NCBI GenBank assembly: GCA_965116625.1
Contig: OZ220717.1
Location: 3,658,001-3,722,000, forward strand
Direction: 5' to 3'
DNA length: 64,000 nucleotides
Source of the DNA: VXNE01 sp965116625
GTDB taxonomy: Bacteria; Pseudomonadota; Gammaproteobacteria; Pseudomonadales; Azotimanducaceae
The position numbers and the translations under genes are program-made. Positions 9,003-16,466 of this stretch are shown piece by piece. The notes beneath the pieces are model-generated. The model saw only the letters and a list, made by a program, of their open reading frames with translations, ran no database searches and had not been told where the DNA came from. Each line of letters begins with the position of its first letter. The stretch's first letter is position 1.

Positions 9003-9845
9003 TCAGGGCGCAACCGACTCCTCGCCAAGGTGCTCGACAAGCCAGGATCTCAAGGGGACATCTTCTTCACTCGGCGAGGTATAGCCGAATCCCCCCGTCG
9101 GGCTTGCACCCAGCAACTGGCGCCGGATGGGATCGGCACCCGCCAGGTAGCGATCCACGGTCATGTTGTCCCGGGGACGCAGCCACCGGTAGCTGTAGCC
9201 GAAGAAGACCACCTTGCGCGTGACATCCGAGCGGTTGCGGCCGCGCGCGTGCCAAAGGCGTCGGTCGAAAAAGAGGGCATCGCCCGCAGCCGCGCAAATC
9301 GGTGTCGCATCCGGGTGCTCCTCAACGTCTGCGGCGGGGAATTCCAACGTCCTTTCCCGGTGGCTACCGGGGATGTAGTGGAAGTTCCCGCGATCCACAT
9401 CCGACGTGTCGGTCAGGAAGAAACCCACCTTGAGGGAAACCCTCGGGTTCCCCTCAAGGTCGAGGTTCAGGCGGCCGCTGTCCTGGTGCCAGCCCATGCG
9501 CCTCGGCTTCGACACGTAGCCCTGGGGCAGCGGCGGCGTGACCATGACGTGGCTGTGATAGAGCTGGATGTGCCAGCCGAGAATGTCGATCACCTTCGCG
9601 ATCGTCTTCGGCCAGTCCAGGAGTTCGAGGAACGCGTCGTCGTAGCCGATGCAGTCGATGTGGTTGATCGGGCGCGTATCTCCGGGCGGTCGATGCTCCG
9701 CGTCCAGCCGATCGGCCGCGTCCTCCAGGCGCGTCACCAGGCCGGGCGGCAGCACGTTCCTGACGACGAAGCAGCCACGTTCGTCGAACTCCCGCTGTTC
9801 CTCGGCGCCAAGCCGATGATCGAGGCATGCGGCGTCCATGCGCAC
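9003..9845 (-). CDS. Phytanoyl-CoA dioxygenase (PhyH) family oxygenase
   Basis: 280-residue Fe(II)/2-oxoglutarate-dependent oxygenase fold, expected to hydroxylate a small organic substrate with 2-oxoglutarate and O2. The iron facial triad can be read as H120 and D122 (GWHQD) and H199 (RLWHARG). A 2-oxoglutarate-binding arginine is likely at about 210. The N-terminal DERGCFVVRNVL strand and IPGSH at 158-162 are typical of the family. There is no signal peptide, so it acts in the cytoplasm. It lies 53 bases downstream of the GFA gene on the same strand. It is the most divergent of the seven PhyH genes here; the substrate cannot be inferred. Confidence 0.92.
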   Translation of the reverse strand: MRMDAACLDHRLGAEEQREFDERGCFVVRNVLPPGLVTRLEDAADRLDAEHRPPGDTRPINHIDCIGYDDAFLELLDWPKTIAKVIDILGWHIQLYHSHVMVTPPLPQGYVSKPRRMGWHQDSGRLNLDLEGNPRVSLKVGFFLTDTSDVDRGNFHYIPGSHRERTLEFPAADVEEHPDATPICAAAGDALFFDRRLWHARGRNRSDVTRKVVFFGYSYRWLRPRDNMTVDRYLAGADPIRRQLLGASPTGGFGYTSPSEEDVPLRSWLVEHLGEESVAP

Positions 9846-9898
9846 AGTTTACGGTCACGCCGAGCCCAGTGCACCGCCCCCGAGGGGCGCGAGGGCAA

Positions 9899-10297
9899 CT
9901 ACGAGTTCAGCAAATCCGCTTCCGTGAGCCGGGGATGGTCGCCAGCCAGGCTGTAACCTCCGGGCTTGGCCTCGACGTAGATCTCGCCGACGAGCCGGCA
10001 ATCGGCCTGGTCGTCGAGGGTGCCCAGCCAGAGGATCGGCGTGCCCCCGGGTTTCAGTCGATAGAAAAGGTTGGAACCGCACCGCGCGCAGAATCCCCGC
10101 TCCGCCCACGCGGACGAGTCGTACCGGCGAATGTTCTCCTCGCCCCGGAACTCCACGCCGCCTGCGTGGACCGCGAACGCGGGACCGCCGGACCAGCGCC
10201 GGCACATGCCGCAGTGGCACGCCCTGAATTCCGTCTCGACGTCCCGGGCCGTATAGGTTACGGCGCCGCATAGGCAGCGCCCGGTCATTTCAGCCAT
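9899..10297 (-). CDS. GFA family (glutathione-dependent formaldehyde-activating-like) zinc protein
   Basis: 132-residue small protein with the complete GFA zinc-ligand pattern: C8-x-C10 (GRCLCGAV), C27-x-C29-x2-C32 (CHCGMC) and C70-x2-C73 (CARCGS). Members are annotated as S-(hydroxymethyl)glutathione synthases, but most have unproven roles, so I assign only the family. I chose the ATG at 10297 rather than the in-frame upstream codon at 10363 because AGGAAG lies about 9 bases before it and the protein then begins with the conserved GxCxCG segment. It lies between a PhyH gene and a Gfo/Idh/MocA gene on the same strand. Confidence 0.9.
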   Translation of the reverse strand: MAEMTGRCLCGAVTYTARDVETEFRACHCGMCRRWSGGPAFAVHAGGVEFRGEENIRRYDSSAWAERGFCARCGSNLFYRLKPGGTPILWLGTLDDQADCRLVGEIYVEAKPGGYSLAGDHPRLTEADLLNS

Positions 10298-10487
10298 TGG
10301 AGTCTCTTCCTCGTTGCTTTCGGATTGCGCCGACGGGGCGGCGGCGCTTGTGGCTACCGCCATAAGATCCGTCGCCCTTGCGGGCGCCGTGTCTTATCCC
10401 CGCCCAAGCCCACTATCCCACCCATCCCACCCATCCCGGATCCCCCGCCTTGAATCGGCACTTCGTGCCGTTCTACGGCGCAGGCTC

Positions 10488-11699
10488 CTAGCCCGCGTCG
10501 AAAGCGCGGCCGAACCGCGCCAGGTAGTCCTCGTGGAGCATCCGCTCGTAGGAAGTCATGCCCTCGATCGGGAGCCTGACCGGCGCCGTGCCGTTGAGCG
10601 AGGATTCGTAGATCGCCATCGCCATCTCCACGTCCTTTCGTCCTTCGAGGCCGTACTCCGGCGGATCGCCGTTCAGCGCGGCGTTGGCGAGGCTCATGAT
10701 CTCGTCGGCGTGACCGACGCACCAATCGTCGATGGCGTACTCCCGGAACGGATTGACGTAGACGATCTCGGGGTTCGTATGCGCCACGATCCTGGAAATG
10801 ACATCGACCCCGTCCACATGATGACGCTCGAACTCGACGGCGACATCCTGCATCCCGTCACCGGTCTGCAACCGCAACGGAATCCGCCGGCCTCTCCAGT
10901 CGTCGTCGCAGATACTGCCCTTCGTGCCCGTGACCTGGTAGTAGTGCAGCGATTCGCCCAGGCGCGATGTTTCGTAGACGCCGACCGCGCCCGACTCGAA
11001 GTCGATCATGGCGTGCGCCCAGTCCTCGTGTACGATCTCGGGATCCGATCTATACCGTCTCACCGTACCCGAAATCTGCCGGGGCTCGCTCCGGGCGAAC
11101 AGGCGCAACTGCGACAACCGGTGCGCGCCCATGTCCATGCACATCCCGGAAGAGTTGCCGAACTTCGACAGGGGCCGGGTCAGGCCCCGGTGCGTCGCCG
11201 TCGGCTCGAACGGGTTGTGCGCCTTCTCCTCGACGTAGTAGACGCGCACGATATCGCCCAGCACACCCTGCTCGATCAGGTTGATGATGGCCCGCTGCTT
11301 CGGCATGCGGAAATAGTTCTCCGCCACCTCGAAATGCACGCCGTTGCGGCGGCACGCATCGACGATCACATCGCAGCAGCCACGTGTCATCGCCATCGGC
11401 TTTTCGACCATGACGTGCTTGCCGTGCTCCGCGATCTGCCGCGCGATCACGTGATGCGTGGGGTCGCCCGTCACGATGTCGACCGCCATGATGTCCCCGT
11501 GACGGTCGAGCATCTCGTCGATGTCGGTGTAGTGCGGAACGCCGTATTCCCTGCCGCTCTCGGCGGCGAGCGTTTCGTCCAGGTCACACAGGGCCACGAA
11601 CTCGATCGCCCCTCTCCTGGCCAGTTCGGCGAGGGTCGGCAGGTGCCAGCGCCGTGCCGGATTCCCGCAACCTACCAGCGCGATCTTCGCGACACCCAT
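10488..11699 (-). CDS. Gfo/Idh/MocA family NAD(P)-dependent oxidoreductase
   Basis: 403-residue two-domain dehydrogenase of sugars, inositols and related polyols. The N-terminal Rossmann fold begins KIALVGCGNPARRWH (G10-x-G12). The diagnostic E99-K100-P101 follows a VDIVTGDPTHH stretch. The C-terminal alpha/beta domain carries MDMGAHRLSQL, a usual substrate-site region. There is no export signal. It is 32 bases downstream of the PhyH gene that follows on this strand, so dehydrogenase and oxygenase are probably co-expressed. This supports a polyol- or sugar-like intermediate, but the substrate is not identifiable from sequence. Confidence 0.93.
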   Translation of the reverse strand: MGVAKIALVGCGNPARRWHLPTLAELARRGAIEFVALCDLDETLAAESGREYGVPHYTDIDEMLDRHGDIMAVDIVTGDPTHHVIARQIAEHGKHVMVEKPMAMTRGCCDVIVDACRRNGVHFEVAENYFRMPKQRAIINLIEQGVLGDIVRVYYVEEKAHNPFEPTATHRGLTRPLSKFGNSSGMCMDMGAHRLSQLRLFARSEPRQISGTVRRYRSDPEIVHEDWAHAMIDFESGAVGVYETSRLGESLHYYQVTGTKGSICDDDWRGRRIPLRLQTGDGMQDVAVEFERHHVDGVDVISRIVAHTNPEIVYVNPFREYAIDDWCVGHADEIMSLANAALNGDPPEYGLEGRKDVEMAMAIYESSLNGTAPVRLPIEGMTSYERMLHEDYLARFGRAFDAG

Positions 11700-11731
11700 T
11701 CTCTTGCCTCGCCGCCTTTGTATGCGTCGTT

Positions 11732-12490
11732 TCAGTTGAGGGGCAGTATCCCGGATCTCCGGAACTCGGCGACCGGCTCCGCGGCGGAGTGCGCCCCGCC
11801 GGCCGGGTTCGGTACGCCGTAGTCCGGAATCTGCGTCCCGACCCGAAGGACCCTGGCCGCCATCGAAATTCTCCTCTCGCCATGGCCGAACTCCAGGCTG
11901 CGATGCAGCAACTGGCCGTGAAACAGCACGAACTGGCCGCGTTCCAGGGGCAACGGAGTCACTCGGTCCTGCACGACCTCCGGCACCTCGTCAATGTGAC
12001 GGGGGATGTCCCGGTCCCAACCGTCGATCGGCCGGTGCGATCCCCGCACGTACTCGATTCGACCCGCGTTCAGGTCGATATCGGTCAGGGCAATGGTGAT
12101 CGAATAGTGATTGCTCGTGTCGAACAGTCTGAGCGGGGCATTGCCGTTCTCGAAGTGCCGGTCGTGGTGCCACTTGTTCTGCCCTGTGCCATCGCTCTTG
12201 ACGAAGAAGTTGGTCCGCCAGATGAAGAGGCCGTTGCCGAAGTGCTCCGCGAGCGCCGCCTGCAGGTTGTCGTCGAAGTACAGGTTCCGGATGACGTCGA
12301 TGTCCATGTGCCTGTCGATCAGGGGGTTCGGGGCCTCGTTCGGGAGGCCCGTGAGCCTTGCCACGATATTCTGCTGCCGCTGCAGCGCCTTGAGTTCCCG
12401 GACAACTTCACACGCGGCCTCGAGTCCGGACTTGTCCGCCAGTTCGTGCGGGCCCGTGATCCCGTCTCTTTGCAATTGATCCATGGACAT
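11732..12490 (-). CDS. PhyH family oxygenase, ELADKS subgroup
   Basis: 252-residue Fe(II)/2-oxoglutarate oxygenase. The metal site is H108 and D110 (KWHHD) with distal H196 (LLHRSLEF) and an arginine in GERRIS. It shares an unusual N-terminus (DG-[IL]-x-GP-[HF]-ELADKS) and the pattern DTSNH...GRIEYVRGSH...PIDG-[WF]-DR with the PhyH proteins at 27829 and 35054, so the three are paralogues. It is 30-35 residues shorter, lacking the segment after the distal histidine. The start at 12490 follows AGGAGG with 7-base spacing. It sits 22 bases after the NTF2-like gene and 32 before the Gfo/Idh/MocA gene in a minus-strand operon. Confidence 0.93.
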   Translation of the reverse strand: MSMDQLQRDGITGPHELADKSGLEAACEVVRELKALQRQQNIVARLTGLPNEAPNPLIDRHMDIDVIRNLYFDDNLQAALAEHFGNGLFIWRTNFFVKSDGTGQNKWHHDRHFENGNAPLRLFDTSNHYSITIALTDIDLNAGRIEYVRGSHRPIDGWDRDIPRHIDEVPEVVQDRVTPLPLERGQFVLFHGQLLHRSLEFGHGERRISMAARVLRVGTQIPDYGVPNPAGGAHSAAEPVAEFRRSGILPLN

Positions 12491-12512
12491 CGTTGATCCT
12501 CCTGTCGTGTCT

Positions 12513-13283
12513 CTACGCCCGTGTCGGCATCCTTGAAAACCCGGCGATCCGCCAGGCATCGGCTTCCCTCCCTACCACCAGCACTGACCGCTCACCCGGG
12601 CCCGAAGCGTATTCGGCAGTCAGCGCCACGATAGCACCGTCGGCACCGGACTGCGCCGCACTCACCGTGAGATTGCGGATACGGACCGCTTCGCGATCGA
12701 CCCGCCGCGCCAGTTGCTCGCCGTCCCCGATGCGGGCAACCTCGCCAACACCCACCGCGATCATCGGAAACCGGCAGAGTTCGGCACACGCCCTGCCGTC
12801 GTTCCGGTCCAGTGCATCGTAGTACCGCCGCACCTGGCCGACTGCGGACTCGGCCGCGGCTTCCGCGACCTCCCGGTCGTCACGGCCGTCGTACGCTCCC
12901 ACGGCGAAACGCGCCTGGATACCCCACGAACCGGCGGGCCTGGTGGCGATATAGGTGACCCGGTTCCGCAGGATCGGTTCATCCCGGGCGTTGTAACGCG
13001 TCCACCCCCCGACCAGGTGCACCCGGTCGTCCGACGCATGCAAACGTACCGGTTGCCGGCCCACCGTCCGCACCCATCCCGTCGCCACACGCTCCGTCCA
13101 GTCGGCGGCGGCGGCGTAGTCCCTCGATGTCTCGAAGTAATCGGTTCTGCCCGCCGCCGCGACGCGCACGTGGGGATAGCGCATGACCCCGGCCCACGCG
13201 GCGGCATCCTTCGCCCGGTCAGCCTCGAAGAAACCGAAATAGGCGTCTTCGGGCGTATCGAAACGAGTCTGCAATTCGCTCAA
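12513..13283 (-). CDS. Tandem NTF2-like (SnoaL-type) domain protein
   Basis: 256-residue protein that looks like two consecutive NTF2/SnoaL cone folds. Residues 1-125 begin TRFDTPEDAYFGFFEADRAKD and end SWGIQARFAV. Residues about 130-256 begin VGQVRRYYDALDRND and end WRIAGFSR. Such folds are small-molecule binding or isomerase/dehydratase-like scaffolds; no catalytic residue can be assigned confidently. It is the first gene of the minus-strand PhyH-Gfo/Idh/MocA operon. A 25-codon relic with the same FDTPEDA start lies at 24665, directly before a sulfatase gene, so a second copy once existed in the other arm of the island. Confidence 0.82.
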   Translation of the reverse strand: MSELQTRFDTPEDAYFGFFEADRAKDAAAWAGVMRYPHVRVAAAGRTDYFETSRDYAAAADWTERVATGWVRTVGRQPVRLHASDDRVHLVGGWTRYNARDEPILRNRVTYIATRPAGSWGIQARFAVGAYDGRDDREVAEAAAESAVGQVRRYYDALDRNDGRACAELCRFPMIAVGVGEVARIGDGEQLARRVDREAVRIRNLTVSAAQSGADGAIVALTAEYASGPGERSVLVVGREADAWRIAGFSRMPTRA

Positions 13284-13573
13284 CCGAGTCTCCCTTTGGG
13301 TGGAACCCGAGCCACGCGATCACCCGCGGGTTGCGCAACGCTCTCCTCTCTTTCGACGCGACAGCGCACGGAATCCTGACGCATGGCGGCCGGCAATTCG
13401 CCCGCGCAGCCAGCCGTTCGCCATCCCGGCTTCGCGTCAGGGGGAGAGCGACCCGTTTTCACCAGCATGGTTAATTGGCAGAATCGCCAGGTGCTTATGG
13501 TCGGTGAATCCCCGTTGAAAAACCAGGTTCCGGTATTCGAAACCAACCGGTGTCGGCGCCCCATGGCCCGCAC
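13284..13573. other. Divergent intergenic region
   Basis: 290 bases between the NTF2-like gene (minus) and the PhyH/sigma/FecR/receptor run (plus), so it should hold both promoters. I see two abutting short palindromes, ACCCGCGGGT at 13322-13331 and TTGCGCAA at 13331-13338, either of which could be a protein-binding site or chance. No convincing -35/-10 pair, terminator or small gene is visible. Confidence 0.4.
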
Positions 13574-14851
13574 ATGAACGCGTCCCCCGGGTTCTACCTG
13601 GTCCAGGACGCCGCGGGAGCGCTGCTCAGTGCCGATGGCGCCGCACTGTCCACCACCGCCGACGGCGATGACGACTGCCTTTGGCGACGCGAGGGCGACC
13701 ACCTCGTGCACGCCGCCGGACTGTTGCGCCTGGTCCCCGGGCCGTGCGGGACCGGGGGGGCGTGCACGATGGCGTTCGAGGACGGCACGCCGGTGAACGG
13801 CGCCCGCTTCCGGGTCATCCAGGGGCCTCGGCAGACGCCGTCCTCGCACCTCGACGAGCTACGCTCCCAGGGCTTTACCGTGGTGCGGCACGTGATGGAC
13901 GACGCCGCGATCGCGCGTCTCAAGGCCGGGATCAGCAGGGAACGGGCCGAACACCATGCGCATGAGACCAGCCATGACGGCTCCTTCTGGATCGTCAATT
14001 CGCTCATCTGGAGCGCGGAAGTCGCACGCGCGGCCAGTCATCCCGTGGCGCTATGGATCATCCGCCAGTACCTGCGCACCGAAGAGATCCATTTCTGCCA
14101 TCAACCTGTGATCACGACCGTCAAACCCGCCGACCTGCTCGCGGGCACGTTCCCCGACGACGGCTGGCACACCGATTACCCCTACCACCCCAAGCTGCTG
14201 CCGGATGACTTTTGTGGAAGTACGCCTCCGCTGACGGGGGAACGGCCAGCACTTTCCTACGCGTCAGCGGTCGGGGAAGATTCCCCGGCTGAGGGCGCCT
14301 GGCCGGAGCACCCGCCATTGGGCGTACAGTTCAATATCTGCGTCGATGCGTTCCGGGCCGACAACGCCGCCACCCAGTATGTGCCCGGATCGCACCTCAG
14401 CAGGACCCGTCCGCCGCGCGACTTCAACGTCGGCGGCACGCGCATGGGGCATGGTCCGCACGCCGGGGTGCGGCAATGGCTGGCCCCCGCCGGCGCCGCG
14501 ATCATCTATGACGCGCGCATGTGGCACCGCGCCTGCAACGAACTGAATGCCAGCGGCCGCGATCGCAGCGCCATTCTGAACGCCGTCGCGCCCTCCTGGG
14601 TCCGTCCGATGATGGACAAGACCGCACTGGCCGGGGCTTTCACCGGTTCACCCGCTGCCGACGGTCTCAACGAGCGCGAACGCGCCGAAATCGAGCGTCT
14701 GTGCTGCAGGCCGACACGGCCGACGCCGGCGGGAATGCCCCGTCTGAATCCCCGCCGACCTGATATGATCGATATCGACGCCGGGAAGCGGAACGCGGAT
14801 GGCCGCAGGGCAACAGCGCCAGGCGCTGACAGGAAGGACCGGACGGCTTGA
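13574..14851 (+). CDS. PhyH family oxygenase with extra N-terminal domain and an in-frame 26-residue repeat insertion
   Basis: 425 residues. Residues 1-85 form an extra domain starting NASPGFYLVQDAAGALLSADG, shared with the PhyH at 22854. The oxygenase domain from about 92 has H199 and D201 (GWHTD), H318 (MWHRA) and an arginine at about 331. Residues 216-241 (STPPLTGERP to DSPAEG) are encoded exactly by the 78-bp repeat at 14219-14296 and have no counterpart in the 22854 paralogue. A C-terminal tail of about 40 residues overlaps the sigma gene by 53 bases. The start is uncertain: ATG at 13574 or GTG at 13550, neither with a clear ribosome site. Whether the inserted protein is active is unknown; all metal ligands are intact. 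Confidence 0.9.
   Translation: MNASPGFYLVQDAAGALLSADGAALSTTADGDDDCLWRREGDHLVHAAGLLRLVPGPCGTGGACTMAFEDGTPVNGARFRVIQGPRQTPSSHLDELRSQGFTVVRHVMDDAAIARLKAGISRERAEHHAHETSHDGSFWIVNSLIWSAEVARAASHPVALWIIRQYLRTEEIHFCHQPVITTVKPADLLAGTFPDDGWHTDYPYHPKLLPDDFCGSTPPLTGERPALSYASAVGEDSPAEGAWPEHPPLGVQFNICVDAFRADNAATQYVPGSHLSRTRPPRDFNVGGTRMGHGPHAGVRQWLAPAGAAIIYDARMWHRACNELNASGRDRSAILNAVAPSWVRPMMDKTALAGAFTGSPAADGLNERERAEIERLCCRPTRPTPAGMPRLNPRRPDMIDIDAGKRNADGRRATAPGADRKDRTA
14219..14296 (+). repeat. 78-bp dispersed repeat, copy 1, inserted in frame in a PhyH gene
   Basis: 78-base unit running from AGTACGCCTCCG to GGCTGAGGGC. It matches 52214-52291 at roughly 85 percent by eye, with two compensating single-base indels. 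It begins on codon position 1 and ends on codon position 3 of the host gene, so it adds exactly 26 codons without stop. Its 3' half forms a bulged hairpin: TCAGC, then CGGGGAA, a short loop, then TTCCCCG and GCTGA. The behaviour resembles Rickettsia palindromic elements, which settle in frame inside genes; the family relationship is inference. Confidence 0.85.
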
Positions 14852-15335
14852 GACGCTGGCGCGGGAGTATCGTCCGGCGCTGCGGCGTTACTTCAGCAAA
14901 CGTGCGGACCAGCATGCCGATGTAGAGGACCTGGTCCAGGAAGTGCTCGTGCGTCTGGCCGTTCGCGGCGACTGCGACACCATCGAACAGCCCGAAGCCT
15001 ACCTGATGCGTACCGCCACGAACGTGTGGCGGGATTTCCTGCGCAAGAAGAAAACGCATGCCCAGGACGCCCACGAGGAGTACATCGAGGGGTACCTGCT
15101 GGAGGAAAACGGCCCGGCCAGGGAACTGGAGGGCCGGGAGTCGGTCGATGCCGTCCTGGCGGCGCTGGCTGCGCTGCCGCAGCGCACGCGTCAGGTTTTT
15201 GTGCTGTGCCGCGTCGAAGGTATTAGGCAGAGGAACGTTGCAAAAAGGCTGGGTGTCTCCGTGAGCGCGGTAGAAAAGCACATGATCAGGGCGATCGCGC
15301 AGCTGGCATCCGTGTTGGGCGAAAGACGAAAATGA
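14799..15335 (+). CDS. ECF RNA polymerase sigma factor, FecI type
   Basis: 178-residue sigma factor. Region 2 covers about residues 22-88 (HADVEDLVQEVLVRL, then AYLMRTATNVWRDFLRKK). Region 4 covers about 115-172 (LAALPQRTRQVFVLCRVEG, then RNVAKRLGVSVSAVEKHM). Its first 53 bases overlap the end of the PhyH gene in another frame. A GGAAG lies about 10 bases upstream of the chosen ATG. Its stop overlaps the FecR start (ATGA), indicating translational coupling. It probably drives the receptor genes downstream when FecR relays a ligand signal from the STN-containing receptor. Confidence 0.95.
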   Translation: MAAGQQRQALTGRTGRLETLAREYRPALRRYFSKRADQHADVEDLVQEVLVRLAVRGDCDTIEQPEAYLMRTATNVWRDFLRKKKTHAQDAHEEYIEGYLLEENGPARELEGRESVDAVLAALAALPQRTRQVFVLCRVEGIRQRNVAKRLGVSVSAVEKHMIRAIAQLASVLGERRK

Positions 15336-16429
15336 GACTGGTCAGTATCGACAGGGTTTCGAAGCGCCCGGCAGAAGAAGAGGCGGCGTACTGGGTCGTG
15401 CGGCTCGACGCGCCGAGTTGCGGGCCGGCCGACCGGGCCGCGTTCGAAAAGTGGCGGGCCGGACACGCCTCGCATGCCGAGGCATTCGCGCGTGCGCAGC
15501 GGGCCCTGGCGATCGTCGATCAGAACCTCGGCAGCCCGGAAATGATGGATCTCGGTGAACGCGTGTTCGAGGAAGTGGGAAGGTCGCGCAGGCGATCCTT
15601 CCGTTCCGCGGGGATTGGACTCGCGGCCTGCTTCGCGCTGATCCTGGGTGCCGTGCCCTTCCTGCAGAATGCGCCGGAACCCGATGTAAAGCGGATCCCC
15701 GAGAGCAGCTTCGAGACAGCGGTCGGAGAGCGTTCCACCGTCATGTTGCCGGACGACTCCGTCGTCACGCTCAATACCGACACGCTGGTCCAGGTGCCTT
15801 TTGACCAGAATTCCGATGTTCGCCGACTGATCCTCGTGCGCGGACAGGCGCACTTCGCCGTGGAGAAGGACTCGCGTCCGTTCGAAGTGTTTGCGGGCGG
15901 TCAGCGCATTATCGCGCTGGGCACGGCGTTCGATGTCCGGATCGACGAGGATCTCGGCGTGCTGGTGACGCTGGTCAAAGGTCGCGTCGCCGTCGACGGA
16001 GGCGATGCACCTGTCCCTCGGACGACGCCGGATGCCACATCGGTTCGCAAGGCGACCGCTCGAACCGTCCTCAGGGAAGGAGAGCAGTGCATCGCCAAGC
16101 CCGATGCGCCGCCCGAAGTGATCGTCGTGGACGTGGAGCAGGTCATCGGATGGCGCGAAGGCCAGCTCGTGTTCCGGGACGATCCCCTGCGCGACGTGGT
16201 CAGGGAAATCAATCGCTACAGCACGGACAAACTCGTCGTCGACAGCGATGAGCGGCTCGATGGCATTCAGATTGGCGGCGTTTTCAGGGCTGGCAGCACG
16301 GAGTCGTTCGTCGCGGCGGTGGAGGAACTCTATCCCGTCCAGGCCCACCGGGTCGCGGCAGACCGGGTCGCTCTGGTCTGGTTTGACGGAATGCCTGACG
16401 GAAAAGCACCAGCAGACCCGCTACACTGA
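15332..16429 (+). CDS. FecR-family transmembrane sigma regulator
   Basis: 365 residues. The N-terminal DUF4880-like segment (EEEAAYWVVRLD, AFEKWRAGHASHAEAF) binds sigma in the cytoplasm. One membrane helix spans about 93-111. The periplasmic FecR domain spans about 130-235 (ERSTVMLPDDSVVTLNTDT, GQAHFAVEKDSRPFEVFAG, ALGTAFDVR). A C-terminal secretin/TonB short domain-like region spans about 270-345 (GWREGQLVFRDDPLRDVVREINRYS). It overlaps the sigma gene by 4 bases and is followed 37 bases later by the STN-type receptor, giving a complete sigma/FecR/transducer-receptor signalling trio. Confidence 0.95.
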   Translation: MRLVSIDRVSKRPAEEEAAYWVVRLDAPSCGPADRAAFEKWRAGHASHAEAFARAQRALAIVDQNLGSPEMMDLGERVFEEVGRSRRRSFRSAGIGLAACFALILGAVPFLQNAPEPDVKRIPESSFETAVGERSTVMLPDDSVVTLNTDTLVQVPFDQNSDVRRLILVRGQAHFAVEKDSRPFEVFAGGQRIIALGTAFDVRIDEDLGVLVTLVKGRVAVDGGDAPVPRTTPDATSVRKATARTVLREGEQCIAKPDAPPEVIVVDVEQVIGWREGQLVFRDDPLRDVVREINRYSTDKLVVDSDERLDGIQIGGVFRAGSTESFVAAVEELYPVQAHRVAADRVALVWFDGMPDGKAPADPLH

Positions 16430-16466
16430 ATCCCGCGTCTCGGCGCAGCTACAGGGGGTGCAAGCA

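Noticed and set aside
10456..10470. Hairpin CGGCAC-TTC-GTGCCG downstream of the Gfo/Idh/MocA gene as a terminator
   Set aside because: The stem is short and no T-run follows on the minus strand; it might end transcription weakly, but I cannot support it as an intrinsic terminator.
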